A stretch of DNA of 64,000 nt, taken from positions 24,472,107 through 24,536,106 of the forward strand of contig NW_020312903.1 in the NCBI RefSeq assembly GCF_003265705.1, given 5' to 3'. The notes under the pieces are model-generated. The model was given only the letters and a program-made list of their open reading frames with translations. It made no database searches and was not told the DNA's origin. The position numbers and the translations under genes were made by a program. The DNA comes from Callorhinus ursinus. Its lineage: Eukaryota > Chordata > Mammalia > Carnivora > Otariidae. Shown here piece after piece: positions 10,700 through 22,754 of the stretch. The stretch's first letter is position 1; each line of letters begins with the position of its first letter.

Positions 10700-12639
10700 A
10701 GGTCCTTTTGTGTTTGTGAATTTGAGACTGTGTCCCCACACTTAGCTGTCTTGAAAGATTTCCAGGATATGCAATGAAGGAATTCTAAAACATTTCTCTG
10801 CATAGTCTGTCTTTTCTTCTAACCTCATGAAATCTGTTGAGAATCCACACAAGTGGGTGATAGTGTAGAACATGCGAAACAGACTTCTGGGGGCCTGAGA
10901 CATGTAATGCAAACCCCAGAGTTGCCCTATTCCAGCTATGTATCAGGACTCACAGATTCCACATTTTGACTTAGTAAACATAAGGGTTACTCAAACTCCT
11001 ACCAATCTGTGGGTTTGGTTGATTGTAGAAAATCACTCATTTTTGGAACTTTACAAAATTACTCTCTCTCTGGTGTAGTTAATTAAGCTAAAAATATTAC
11101 TTGACCTGTTATTTTATCTTTAGACAATTAGGCCAGTGAAAGCATGATTAGATTCTAGAGTCTAACATTTGGGATTACACTGAGCACCACATCAGAAGTT
11201 GAAATAACCCACTGAACTCATTACAAGAGCTCTAAAGACAAAACCCCTCATTCTGTAATAAATAGACTTAATATAAAATGACAAAAGAATATATAATGCC
11301 CAAAGGAAAACAATCACATTTTCCATTTATGAGTACCATTAAAATAACTATGTCATATTGTGAAAGTAAGATAGTAAAATGGCTTGTTTTAATAAGCTAC
11401 TGCCAAGGTATTTTAGGAAAAGAATATTTTACAACAACAGAAATGAGTCATCCATAAGCACACATTATATTTTCTAAACAGATTCTTTTGATCAGGGTCT
11501 AGGTTTAATTTTTGGCCAACTTTTAAATGCTTTTGTACAAAAGAACTATTTTTATCTGAGTCATGATATTCTTTTCATTCTCAGAAATAGTTTTGTGGGA
11601 TTGGGGTTGGAGAGGCTAAAAATAAATGGATCAGATACTGACTAACAAAAGCGTGTACAGGAGGACAAAGACGGCTAGCATTTGGAGTAGTGATTTGGGG
11701 TTCCTGGATTTCTGTTGACTTCTTTACCTTGAAAAAGTCAAAGCCTTTTCATTTTCTTGAATCTAAACAGAAGTAAAATGGACTCTCAACTATTCCAGTC
11801 CAAACTAAGCTGCTATTTTCCTACTAGAAAGCACTATTAACTTTCCCCTGAGAAAGATAGGTCATACAAGAGCCAAATAAATAAGACTCCCTTTAGAGGA
11901 CCCTAAGAGTGCCTATAATGAGCCTAAAAATCAATGTGAGCCCCTTTGACAGCTGAAATTAGATGTCTCATAATGTTTGCCAGCTTCACAGAGCACTGTA
12001 TATTTTAAAGGTACCCTCTCTGCCTTTGTGCTCCTTTATCTTTGTCTGCCTCTCTCGTTAAAAAATGCTATTTTGCCCTTTTGCTAACATTTCATGGGCT
12101 TAGGGACTTTCTTTTAAGACCTAGCCACAAAACCATGAATTGCTAGAATCAGCACTGCTAACAGCAGATTAACCTGGGAGAATATGCACCTTGGGGTTAT
12201 TCGATAACACGTGACCATTGATAATTTTTATTTTGAAGTTTGGCCTTTCCATTGTATGTCACATGGTGTCTGGACAAAAATGAATAAAGACTACAGAGAG
12301 TTGCCTTAAAGAAACAAATGCCTTGTGATGTTGCAGTATCAGTGACATTCTCATGTCTAAAGATATAGAACTGAAATGTGAAGCCCAGGTTTAGAGTCAG
12401 AAGAAGGAAATGGGAAACTAGCTAGCTAGTTCAAATCAGGTTTCTTAGGGACAGTGGAAAACTACAGGAGTAAGGCATTACCACTTATTAAACAGATGGA
12501 CAAAGAAACATGCTATTTAACTAAATCTCTTAAAAGTAGACATACTTTGCAAAATTTTTCATACCATACCCTGAAAGTTTATTTTATCTTTAAGAAATAA
12601 GACTAAGAAAATTATTCATTTCAGGCACTATGTTTTCTA
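10700..12639. other. 1.9 kb without recognised gene or repeat
   Basis: Evenly AT-rich, all six frames closed at short intervals, no SINE, L1 or LTR signature. Possibly single-copy intergenic sequence. Confidence 0.5.
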
Positions 12640-12950
12640 TGATAAAATGGTATGACCTACAGCAGCCTTTGAGGCCCTATCCTGACCACTCATTTACAAT
12701 CCAACCCACTCATCTCCAACAGGGCATCCTGATTAACCTTAACTTGCTCTACTTTTTCCTTCTCATACATTCTAAAATAACTATGTAATCTACATATCTT
12801 TGGTGTTTATTGTTTATTGCAGATCTTTTCCCACAAAAATATAAAATCTACAAGGGCAAAGGTCTTTGTTTTATTCATTGGTGTATTCCAGGAGCGTTGA
12901 ATAATGCCTACACAACATATTTGGTGAACAACTGAATGAAAAGTACTATG
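12640..12950 (+). repeat. L2 LINE 3'-end fragment
   Basis: 'aatctacaagggcaaaggtctttgttttatt' read in pieces, then 'gtgtattccagg', 'aataatgcctaca' and 'gtgaacaactgaatgaa' match the L2 terminal pattern in the right order. The 5' edge is uncertain. Confidence 0.65.
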
Positions 12951-13256
12951 ATATGTATTAACCAGGATCTTTTTTTCTACCAGATAGAAATGAGCCCACT
13001 GGGAGCTTAGTTTTCATTGTTGGCTCTAACATTTTGTCTCTGTATTAGCTATATGCTATAAATTATTCTTCCTGCCTTCATTTTCCAAACATAAATTGTA
13101 TGGTTTGAAAAATATTGCATTTTCTTCTAGTCTCGAAGGAATTACACAATAAAGCCAGAAACAGACTTAAGACCATACAGCACTATTATGTATAGTTTCT
13201 TGTGGCAACATAGTGTTAAATACTGAAAGTGTTGATTCGCCTGCAAGTCTCCATTC
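12951..13256. other. No gene or family recognised
   Basis: Short AT-rich spacer between an L2 fragment and a SINE, nothing identifiable. Confidence 0.5.
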
Positions 13257-13257
13257 T

Positions 13258-13516
13258 TTTTTTTTTTTAAGATTTTATTTATTTATTTTAGAGAGATAGA
13301 GCGTGCACCCACCTGCGAGCGGGGGGGCACGGGGGGGTGGACGGGGCGCATGGCTGGAGGAGCCAAGGGGGAAGGGAGAGGGAGAGGGAAAGAATTCAAG
13401 CAGATTCCACGCTGAACACAGAGCCCAACACGGGGCTTGGTCTCATAACCCTGAGATCATAACCTGAGCTGAAACCAAGAGCTGGATGCTCAACTGACTG
13501 AGCCACCCTGGTACCC
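13258..13516 (-). mobile_element. CAN-SINE, reverse, long G-rich linker
   Basis: The T-rich tail 'aagattttatttatttattt' opens it, and 'actgactgagccaccctggt' closes it. The linker is unusually long and contains G-rich runs at 13320-13345 (groups of 7, 7 and 4-5 G). It belongs to a longer subfamily with 'gctgaaaccaagagctggatg' spacing, compare 15096-15312. Confidence 0.92.
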
Positions 13517-13551
13517 TAGACTTCATTTTAATTTAATCACTATCATAAAGA

Positions 13552-13645
13552 CACTATCTCCAAATATAGTTGCATTGTGAAGCACTGGGATTAGGTCTTC
13601 AACAAAATAAATTTTGAGGGAGGGAACAAAATTCAGCTCATAACA
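13552..13645 (-). mobile_element. MLT1-type LTR fragment, reverse
   Basis: 'agacactatctccaaatata', 'ttaggtcttcaacaaaataa' and 'gggaacaaaattcagctcat' are the reverse complement of the first ~100 bases of an MLT1 LTR. The rest of the LTR is absent, probably cut off by the SINE insertion or deletion just upstream. Confidence 0.6.
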
Positions 13646-13730
13646 AAAATTAGGATGGGTTGAGAGAGATTTATATAATTTCTGTGGCAAAGATCAACAA
13701 GAGGCATTAGATAAGATCTAGAAATCAGAA

Positions 13731-13757
13731 TATATATATGTGTGTGTATATATATAT
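13731..13757. repeat. (TA)n(TG)n(TA)n microsatellite
   Basis: Compound alternating purine-pyrimidine tract, tatatatatgtgtgtgta followed by tatatata. Confidence 0.85.
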
Positions 13758-14335
13758 TCATTTCTTACTTGAAAAAAGCCTGTTTTATTCTATCTTTTAA
13801 AGTGGAATTAATGTTCCAAAACAGTTTCCTTCAATGAGCCAAGGAAAAGAAAGTGTCTATTCAAATAGCAAACATATCAGCAGGCATCTAATGCCAGTCT
13901 AGTGCCCTCTGGAGTTGCTCTATATTGGCTTGCAGTCTATTTTCTTCTAACCATATGGTTTTGTGCAGATGATTTAGCACGAAAATAACCTTTTTCACTG
14001 AATAGTGGTACCATGTGCAGAAAGCTCGCCCCTCCTTAACCACTCACAGAGGTGTAACCCTCACAGGAAAGGCATCTGTCCTCCAGCAACAGTTCAGAAA
14101 TTGGAGGTTATAGATTTGACAACTCACTGAAATGTCACAAAGAATCATTTTCTAAACAGAAATTTTCCATTTCTTATATTAAAGTTCAGAACTTTACAAT
14201 GAAACACAAGCTCTTTCTAAACCTGCGGGGTTGAATTTTATATAAATTTTAGCATTTTAATACATATTTTATTCTGCTGACCCATTAAACCAATGCAAAA
14301 TGATATAGCCTACTACTTTTTCCCCATTTTTTTAA
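13758..14335. other. No gene or family recognised
   Basis: Moderately AT-rich, all frames closed. Nothing I can assign. Confidence 0.5.
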
Positions 14336-14583
14336 ATTTTATTTTATTATGTTAGTCACCATACAATTACATCATTAGTTTTTGATGTAGTGTTCCATGA
14401 TTCATTGTTTGCGTATAACACCCAGTGCTTCATGCAGAATGTGCCCTCCTTAAAACCCATCACTGGGCTAACCCATCCCCCCATCCTCCCTCCCCTCTAG
14501 AACCCTCAGTTTCTCAGAGTCCATAGTCTCTCATGGTTCATCCTCCCCTCTGATTAACCCCCCTTCATTTTTCCCTTCCTACT
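14336..14583 (-). mobile_element. Carnivoran LINE-1 3' end, antisense, 5'-truncated
   Basis: Opens with a T-rich stretch, then 'gttagtcaccatacaatta', 'gtttttgatgtagtgttcca', 'cccagtgcttcatgcagaat' and 'tctctcatggttcatcctcc'. The same 3'-UTR type forms the micro-insertion at 7033. It stops at about 14583 where a second L1 of another subfamily begins. No coding sequence is left. Confidence 0.85.
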
Positions 14584-14586
14584 ATC

Positions 14587-15057
14587 TTTTTTTTTCTTTT
14601 AACATATAATGTATTATTTGTTTCAGAAATACAGGTCTGTGATTCATCAGTCTTACACAATTCACAGCGCTCACCATAGCACATACCCTCCCAATGTCCA
14701 TCACCCAGCCACCCCATCCCTCCCACCCCCCCTACCACTCCAGCAACCCTCAGTTTGTTTCCTGAGATTAAGAATTCCTCATATCAGTGAGATCATATGA
14801 TACTTGTGTTGCTCTGATTGACTTATTTCACTTACCATAATACCCTCTAGTTCCATCCATGTCATTGCAAATGGCAAGATTTTATTTTTTGATGGTTGTA
14901 TAATATTCCATTGTGTGTATATGCCACATCATTTTTATCCCTTCCTCTGTTGATGGACATCTTGGCTCTTTCCACAGTTTGGCTATTGTGGATATTGCTG
15001 CTATAAACACTGGGGTGCACACACCCCTTCGGATCACTACATTTGTATCTTTTTCCC
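14587..15057 (-). mobile_element. Second carnivoran LINE-1 3' end, antisense
   Basis: A new T-rich tail (14587-14600) is followed by 'aacatataatgtattatttg', 'tcacacaattcacagcgctc' in variant form, and 'ctagttccatccatgtc'. It then enters ORF2: the minus strand near 14920-15040 encodes the C-terminal pattern of L1 ORF2p (FIAAI/STIAK-like). The 3' UTR differs from the upstream copy, so this is a separate insertion lying head-to-tail. It is truncated at about 15057. An open plus-strand frame of 122 codons across it and the next SINE is spurious. Confidence 0.85.
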
Positions 15058-15095
15058 ATTTTCTTATATTATTTGTTCTTTATTTAAAGAATGGA

Positions 15096-15312
15096 GGGGT
15101 GCCTGGGTGGCTCAGTCAGTTAAGCATCCAATTCTTGGTTTTGGTTCAGGTCATGATCTCAGGGTCGCGAGATCCAGCCCCATGTTGGGCTCCATGCTCA
15201 GCAGGAGTCTGCTTGAGATTCTCTTTCTCCCTCTCCCTCTGCCCCTCCCCCTACCCACACACAAACTCTCTCTCTCTCTAAAATAAATAAATAAATAAAA
15301 ATCTTTAAAAAT
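15096..15312 (+). mobile_element. CAN-SINE, long subfamily
   Basis: Head 'ggggtgcctgggtggctcag', then the 'catccaattcttggttttgg' variant and 'gagattctctttctccctct', which distinguish it from the more common short-linker type. Tail 'aataaataaataaataaaaa'. No clear target duplication. Confidence 0.93.
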
Positions 15313-15327
15313 TAATTACTTAATTAA

Positions 15328-15600
15328 GATGAGGTCATTGTGAGGGCTCTAATTCAATCTAGTATCCTTGTACAAAGAGAAAGTGTGGACACGGACATGC
15401 ATAGAGGAAAGACCACGTGAGGACAAAGGGAGAAGATGGCTGTCTACAAGCCACAGAGAGACTCCTCAAACAGATTCTTGCTTTCCGGTCCTCAGAAGGA
15501 ACCAACCCTGCAGACATTTTGATCACAAGAAAATAAAATTTCTGGTGTTTTTATTACCTGGTCTGTGGTACTCTCTTATGACAGCCTTAACAAACTAACA
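15328..15600 (+). mobile_element. MLT1C-like (MaLR) LTR, 3' two-thirds
   Basis: 'gatgaggtcattgtgagggc', 'gtccttgtacaaag'-type TATA/R region, 'gggagaagatggctgtctac', 'agaaggaaccaaccctgcag' and the end 'cagccttaacaaactaacac' follow the MLT1C LTR closely. The 5' third is missing, cut next to the SINE at 15096-15312. Non-coding; the 76-codon frame in it is a by-product. Confidence 0.75.
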
Positions 15601-15799
15601 CAATACACGAGAATCTAAACATTGTCTCTTCCGGAGTTAACTGAGAATAACTAGCAAATTGGTGGAAGACAGGAGATTTCTGCTCCTCAAAGGAAGACAG
15701 CAATCAGAGGCCATTACCCATTTGAAAAAAGACCATTTAGGGCTAAAGATAAATATAATATAAATGTACAATAATTCCAGAGAAATGATAATGATAAAT

Positions 15800-15985
15800 G
15801 CAAAACAACCAATGTTTGCTATGTACTTTCCCCAGCCCCCTTTTGTTTAATGCTATCAACCTCATGAAGTAGGTTTGTAGACTTCAATCTGCAGGTTGGC
15901 TTGTTCAGTACACACAGCTGGGACTTGAACCCAAGTGCTTTAACTGTTAATTCCTGTTCTATCACAGTGTCACTTCTGTGTCCTA
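15800..15985 (-). repeat. MIR SINE, reverse
   Basis: 'ctcatgaagtaggtttgtag', 'cacacagctgggacttgaac' and 'ctttaactgttaattcctgt' are the reverse of the MIR 3' half and core, including the reversed B-box side ('gggacttgaaccca'). Confidence 0.7.
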
Positions 15986-16004
15986 ATTTTATTTGGGCTT
16001 AATT

Positions 16005-16030
16005 TTTTAAAATATTTTATTTATTTATTT

Positions 16031-16066
<36 letters not shown>

Positions 16067-16194
16067 TGAGCACAGCAGGGGGAGCTGCAGGGAGAGGGAG
16101 AAGCAGGCTCAATGCAGGACTCGATCCCAGGACCCTGGGATCATGACCTGAGCTGAAGGCAGACATTTAACCAACTGAGCCACCCAGGCATCCC
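16005..16194 (-). mobile_element. CAN-SINE, reverse, with microsatellite
   Basis: Tail 'aaaatattttatttatttat', then a (TG)10(AG)8 expansion at 16030-16066 in the linker, 'gggagagggagaagcaggct', and the head end 'actgagccacccaggcatcc'. The GA linker has grown into a compound microsatellite. Confidence 0.92.
16030..16066. repeat. (TG)n(AG)n compound microsatellite
   Basis: About ten TG units followed by eight AG units, inside the SINE linker. Likely length-variable. Confidence 0.9.
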
Positions 16195-16837
16195 TGAGTT
16201 TAATTTCTTTTGTGTTAATTGTACTTAGTGAAGGAAGTTAAAAAAAAAAAAAAAACTATTTTTACCTTGGTAAACGCCACGTTCCTTTTAAGTAATGGCA
16301 ATACTAGCAATCAGTATATGTATTAAATTCTTTTTAATTGCCAATAATTTCAAATTATTAATTACTTTGTTCTTATAATGACAACTAATTCAGCTCCTCA
16401 AAACACTAAGACCTACTCAAGCTTGTAGGACTATAATCTGTGTCTTAAAATGAAGGGCAAAATGTGTTATTCACTGTTTTAGAGTACCTAAGATATAATA
16501 GAGATATACCTCATTTATCTAAGCAGAACTCAGTTACTCTCAGCATGATTGTTGCTACTTTTATTGTTATGGGGTTACAAATGATTCCTTTCTTTTTTGC
16601 TATTTTCTATATTGTTGTGTAATGAGATGTTTAGGAAGAGGGAATTGTAAATTTTCTAACATCAAGTAGCCAATTATATCTAGCAAGTTTATTTACAAGT
16701 CAAGAAATACTCGATAATATGTTTTCATTAAAGTTTTGACCAAAAACATTGGAATAAATAACACTGTGTGTTTTTACATAGCATTTATCCCTTTGTACAT
16801 TCACTATAGTTTGTATGTACATGTTTTATCCTCTACC
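16195..16837. other. No gene or family recognised
   Basis: AT-rich, includes a 15-A run at about 16241-16256. Nothing else identifiable. Confidence 0.5.
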
Positions 16838-16950
16838 GATTTACAAATTCTTGAGATCAAGATTCATGTCTAATTCATCTCTGCAACCTCACTGATTTCT
16901 TTATAGTATGTGTTCAACAAGTACTGATTCACAAATGAGTCAATTCAAAC
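16838..16950 (+). repeat. L2 LINE 3'-end fragment
   Basis: 'caaattcttgagatcaagat', 'catgtctaattcatctctgc' and 'tatgtgttcaacaagtactg' match the L2 3' end in order. Very decayed. Confidence 0.5.
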
Positions 16951-19265
16951 CAAAATAGTTATCTGTGTAACTCTCAGATATTTAAAATATGGACTAAATC
17001 AGAATAATCCACTAAGTAATTATTTCATATCAAAGAACACTTGTGCATCAAAATAAGAGTATTTATACCTTAGATTCTAAGCAAATGAGACACTATCATA
17101 TGGTAGAGTCCTTTCATCTGTGTTAAACAGATCTTTAATATTAATTTATGAATGGTGTTTATTAAATTTTTATGGCATGAAAAAAGTATTCTTCCTTAAA
17201 ATTTCTGTATTTGGTCTATGGCTTAAGAAACCAAAGTCCATTAGTCTAACTTTATTTATGTCATCACCTCGGCACACAGGACTCCCCTGGGATTTTTGGA
17301 AAGTAACCATTCTCTCCTGCTGTTTCAATTAGCACTCTAGAACACTCATTATCTTTAGTAGAAACTATCTTTGAAACCGTAACAGCCTTCAGCATGAAAT
17401 ATGATTTTTGACTGTTCAGAGATAAAAGGTTGAGGGTTTTTATTAAGGGACTCACATAGGGATGAAAATTACAAGTGGTGGAAGACCTTAGCCAAGACAT
17501 CCAGAGAAACTGATCACCAGTCCCACCAGCTGCTTGGCAAAATAACCAAGTCCATATATTAGGGCACAGCTGAGGTTAGAATGTCAGGAACACATTTTGC
17601 CAGCTCTCCACATGAGAGAGCCTTTGATTCCTAAGCCATCTTCCTCATCAGCTAGATGACAAGACCTACTTTCTCACTCTGCCTGCCCTTGAGTTGAGAA
17701 GATAAGAACATTTCTTTAATCTTTCCCCCATTTGACTATGTGGCTTCAACCATCAGCCAACAAGGTTTATTGAGCTCCTTTTCCAGGGAGAGGCGGTGCT
17801 GCCATAGTTTATTAGTGCAGAACTGGGGTGTGGGAGGAGATTATCTTTGCCTTTGAAGATCTCCAAACATGAGAAACCTAGGCAAGTTAATTCCTACATC
17901 ACGTATTTCTTTTACTGGGCTATACAGAGAAAGGCACGGGGATTTGGGTATGCTGTTAATGAGAAAGACAGGTGAGATAAAATAAGGATCCTTAGCTCAC
18001 ACAAACTGGCCTTATTTTTAGGCAAGTACCGCACATGAATTTGAGAACACATGCCATTTACTGAAAGGTGACCTTATTAGGAAAATTAGCAACTACATGC
18101 TGTAAAGGCATGAAATGTATGATAAAATGGTTCTAAAAGTATCCTAGTACAGCCCTCACATTTTCAGAAAGAGGCTACTTGATTAATGCAGTTGAAATCA
18201 AGGTTTATCAAGGTTTACCAAAATCTCATCTTCTTTTAAGCAAACCATTGTTTTAATATAAGGATTTAGAAGAATTCTTATCAAAATGTTTTTATTTCCC
18301 ATTACAAGGTTGCTGGGGATTTGCAGGTGTATGTTTTTTTGTTTCCTACAATCTCAGCTGTTGTTGGAAGCACAGTATTTTGAGAAAAAGATAAAGACAA
18401 TGTGCAGCAAGTCACTGAGAGAGGGAAGCCAATTTCTAGAACCATTTTGTGATAACTTTAATCTCTCCTAATATATTTTTCCTTGCAATGTGCTTTATGA
18501 TCAATAAATAAATTTCTCAATGTTCCTGAGATTGATTGGTTTCATCACAGGCAAGAAATTTATTCCACCTAAATTCACTGAGTCCTATCCCCAACACAAT
18601 ATTTCCTGTCTTCCCCATGCCCCACTCTATCTCTCTCTCTTTTTCATAAAACATTTTGGTGGAAAGGAGAAAAAAAACCTAAACTAAAGGTGAGTAGAAA
18701 CTATGACAGGTAATTCTTTGCCAAACGTTGACTTCTGGAAAGTAGGGATGTAGTGAAAGTTGAGCTTCTGGCTACGCAAAAGTGAAGACCTTTTATAAAA
18801 GTGAAAGGTCAACACCTAAATTATCACATTTATTGAGTGTCAAATAATCAATACACACCATTAAAACTGATTATAAACAGGTCATACTTTTACAAGCTTT
18901 TATTTTACTGAAAGAAAACTCTAACTTTTGTCCTTTCCATGTGGAAATATGAGAGGTTAAAACAGCAATGGCTTCCCACTGGCAAGATATTTCTTCTTAA
19001 TATTCTACAGTAGTGTTGCCTGGAACATTTTCTCTTGAAATATTCAGCTAATGCAAACAAAGAGAGTTAGGAATCGAAGTAGATCAGTGAGATGTAGCTT
19101 GTAAGGAAGGGAGTGGGTGGTAATTTGATTAGGAAGTCAGGACAGCCAGTTCTGAAACAAAAGTTATTTCACAAAAGACTCACTGAAATGGACTAAAAGT
19201 AAAAGGAGGAAAACAATTATAGGTTCTGTAGTTAATATTAATGGGGAGTCTTATTACTTTGAAGG
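16951..19265. other. 2.3 kb without recognised gene or repeat
   Basis: No interspersed repeat signature that I can name and no credible coding frame. The longest frames (70-78 codons near 17120-17500) overlap on opposite strands and show no motif. Confidence 0.5.
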
Positions 19266-19283
19266 CAAGGTTAACTAACTTTA

Positions 19284-19490
19284 TTTTATTTTTTATTTTT
19301 TTTTAAAGATTTTACTTATTTGACAGAGAGAGACACAGCGAGAGAGGGAACACAGGCAGGGGGAGTAGGAGAGGGAGAAGCAGGCTTCCCGTCGAGCAGG
19401 GAGCCCAATGTGGGGCTCGATCCCAGGACCCTGGGATCATGACCTGAGCCGAAGGCAGACACACTTAACGACTGAGCCACCCGGGTGCCC
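19284..19490 (-). mobile_element. CAN-SINE, reverse, young
   Basis: Complete copy with T-rich tail, 'gacagagagagacacagcga' and head end 'gagccacccgggtgcccc'. A perfect 18-bp target duplication, caaggttaactaacttta, lies at 19266-19283 and 19491-19508. It is one of the cleanest insertions in the window. Confidence 0.96.
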
Positions 19491-19508
19491 CAAGGTTAAC
19501 TAACTTTA

Positions 19509-20009
19509 TAAAACAAACTGTGATGTCTTTTTTTTTCTTTTTTTTAAGCACGCAAATCTCAATTATCTTAGGACTCTATGCATGTGTAGGTTCAGATGCT
19601 GACTTAGGAGCTACATGAATTCCATCATATTTTCTTCTGAAGGAAAGGGAAATATTTTATTTCTTGAATTTGAATTTTATGTCCTTCATGCCAGAGAGCT
19701 TACTATAAGCACTCAGTATAGGATAATATAGATGTACGCATGCTTAGAAAATCAGAGATTTATTTCTGTCTGCAGGAAGGGAGTTGACTGGAATCATTCA
19801 GTAATCCCACAAATGTATATTCAGCTTTTTCTGGGTTTTACGCAAACACAAAGTCAAGGAAAATGTAATCTTTGACCCAAGGATCACATAGCCTAAGAGA
19901 AGCTAAAGGATACACACATATCCTTTTGGTTAAATAAAACATATTCAAAATTATGAGAGGTTACAGAGTGCTATGAAATTGAGAGGAATAAAAAAAGAAA
20001 AAAATACTC
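19509..20009. other. No gene or family recognised
   Basis: AT-rich with a T-rich tract at 19528-19547. Nothing identifiable. Confidence 0.5.
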
Positions 20010-20330
20010 TTCATAGAGAAAATAGCAAAGGGTTTCATTGAAGTAGGAGCCCTTGAATTGGGCCTTAACACTTGAGGAAAATATAAGTAAGAAAAATTGG
20101 CAGGATGAATGTTGGACACAGTGGATACATTAACAAGAACAAAGAGGCATGAGAAGGTGGATATGGTCCTTAAGAGTGAACAATCCAGTCTGACTAGAGA
20201 ACAGAGTATGGGAAAAGGAATCCAGAAAAGGCAATTTGATAAACATCCTCCACGTTCTTGAATACCAAGCTGAGGAATTTGGACTTTATTCCTCAAGCAA
20301 TGAATGACAATGAAAACTACTCTAGATTGC
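20010..20330. repeat. Ancient mammalian dispersed repeat, family unnamed
   Basis: The order 'ttgaattgggccttaacact', 'tgagaaggtggatatggtcc', 'aatccagtctgactagagaa' and 'caagctgaggaatttggact' recurs in part at 35590-36535, 51935-52500, 59460-59730 and 62105-63990. It corresponds to a very old repeat shared by mammals. A 123-codon minus-strand frame overlaps it, with no motif, and is not regarded as a gene. Confidence 0.55.
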
Positions 20331-21558
20331 ACGCATTGTACACCTTCTAAAACCAGTTCTATACTTATGCTATATCATTTAATTTCCTCATCAGCCCTGT
20401 AAGTTAAACAATTTACACCAGGAATCTGTAAATGGGATTTAAACAATTCTTATGCCAAAGCACTTTCCCCTACATGACCTCTTCATGGTCATGAATATCT
20501 TTGAGAATCTCAACAAAACTACAAACTTCTTCCTAGAAAAATGCATAAGCACATATGCATGCAAAATTTTTCTGCACTTTCAGGGTATTCACTAATACTC
20601 ATTTTTGTTATCTGTTAGAAACTCTCAAACTACTCAAAGATATCACCTAGTGAAGGAATACATTGCCTTCTAATTCCATGATCCAGTAATATTTCAACAA
20701 TACCAGAAAATGTTAAGGAAGTAAGTTGTTAAGTAAGTCATTATTTTTTCTTATCTGTGGAAATGGAGTATATAAATTAAATGATTAACTAAAACAATGT
20801 AATATTTAGAAATGTTCCTCTTATAAAGTAAAAACAACAGATTGATCTAAATAAACAACAGATTGAACCACACCACCATTTAAATCTCTTTAATGTTTTA
20901 TTAGCTACTGTTTCTATTTGTCTTAATATTTTATCTAATGCTCTCCCGTTTTAAAGAACCTAAATATCATTTCAATTTTACCCATATTTTCCAATTCAAA
21001 TATCAACATTTTTGTCAATTGAGAATTCTCATATTTCCGTTGCTCAGAGGACAAGTCCTTAGGGATAGAATGTCTAAATCCGAGTCCCAAATCTGTACTT
21101 CCTAGCCATACGAACCTGGACACACAGTATGCCTTGGTTAAGCCCATAAAAATATCTCATATTCCTTTTCTATAAAATGGAGATATAAATTATATTTTTT
21201 CCTTGAAAGGTTATTATATCTAGAAAATTTCTAAATGACAGAAACAATAGAAAGATCCTTTACTAATTCAATTAAACAACCATGTTTTAAGAACCTAACT
21301 GGTGCAACAGCGCTAAATTTGGGAATAAAGAATTTTAAAAAGGAAAAAGTTAAAAATAAGAACAAGCTCACAGCACAGTAAAAGAGAAAGACACATAAGT
21401 AATAAACAGTATCGATTATATAAAAAAAGGTATACATAAAATGTCAGGAGAACACAAGTGAAGAAACAATAAATGATGGCTGGAGTGGTATAATGACAAG
21501 GGGATGTTTGAGTAGAGCCTTTCAGGCGGGGTTTACTGGGTTGCCCTAGCTTATTGTT
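20331..21558. other. No gene or family recognised
   Basis: AT-rich, no repeat I can name. Small open frames (68-70 codons) at 20935-21437 on the minus strand have no homology cue. Confidence 0.5.
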
Positions 21559-21569
21559 GAAACAATTCT

Positions 21570-21785
21570 TTTTTTTTTTTTTTAAGATTTTATTTATTTG
21601 AGAAAGAGCATGCTAGAAAGAGAGAGAGCTCGCAAGAGCACACAAGCCAGGGGGGAGGGGCAGAGGGAGAGGAAGAAGCAGACTCCCTCTGAGCATGGAG
21701 CCTGATGCGGGGCTCCATCCCAGAACTCTGGGATCATGACCTGAGCAAAAGCCAAGGATTAACCAGCTGAGCCACCCGGGCACCG
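21570..21785 (-). mobile_element. CAN-SINE, reverse
   Basis: 15-base T run, 'aagattttatttatttgag', purine-rich linker, 'cagctgagccacccgggcac'. Near-perfect 11-bp flanks gaaacaattct (21559-21569) and gaatcaattct (21786-21796). This is the last SINE before the 12-kb SINE-free interval. Confidence 0.94.
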
Positions 21786-21796
21786 GAATCAATTCT

Positions 21797-22754
21797 CAAT
21801 GTAAAATGGCAGCTTCCATTTTCACATACCACTTTAGTCCATGGAATAGGGCTTATGTTTCAGAATAAAAATATTATGTGAGCAAGACAGAAATGCTGTA
21901 TCTTAGCTTAAATGCTACTTACTCGTCCATATATTATGATTGTAAAAGCACAATACCTTTTCAGTTACATGGGGAAATACATTGCTTATATGAAATTCAG
22001 GTAGCAGAAAAAGATCATATGAATGATGTTCATAAAACAACAAACAAAGATGAACTCAATTTTTTTCCAGGAATTTGAAATTCCCTTATTCATAATTTAA
22101 GGGAAGAGTCAACAGTTAGTTCCTGGCAACTCATCAACTCATTAATTAATTTCCTTTTCTTGATTAAAAATATAATCTTTCAGTAATTTTGTTTTTTATT
22201 ATCTTTGGGGAAATGTTTTTTCTCTCGTTAATCATGAAGTGATTGCATTTTTTAGTACAAAGACAATTTGTATACTCTCTATTGGAAATATAAATGTATA
22301 TGCCTGTATTCTCACATGTGGACATTTCTGTGGGACAGAAAGTATTTGAGTCTGCATAAACTAATATCTTTGCTAGCAATATTTTCTTAAATCAGTCAAA
22401 ACATTTCTGTCAGTTTCTGCAGATAGGTGTGGGGTTGACCACTGTGAAATTCTGTACTTGGTGCTATGATAGGCAGGGCTGCAATGCACAATCACCCAGG
22501 CTGAGCCCTACCAGCTCTGGGAGGACATCGTGTGCTCAGACTAGAACATGAATGATACCTCCTGCAATTACACAGAGCTAATGCTCTGGCACAGGCACAA
22601 CTTGGGAGACCAAGTACATTACGAAGCATCAGTTTGAAAATTCTTATGGCCTATAGTGATTAACACTAACCATACAAATGCCATTATTTCTAAATATATA
22701 TTCTGACCAAGAATAGGCATCTCCCCCTCAAATGACTTTTCCTACTTTGCCTGG
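21797..22754. other. No gene or family recognised
   Basis: Includes a less AT-rich patch at 22420-22640. Open frames are short, no motif recognised. Confidence 0.5.

Noticed and set aside
14913..15281. 122-codon plus-strand open frame
   Set aside because: It runs across the antisense L1 3' end and into a SINE; the translation is repeat-derived.
19961..20332. 123-codon minus-strand open frame
   Set aside because: Lies in a copy of the unnamed ancient repeat; no domain or hydrophobic pattern beyond low-complexity phenylalanines.
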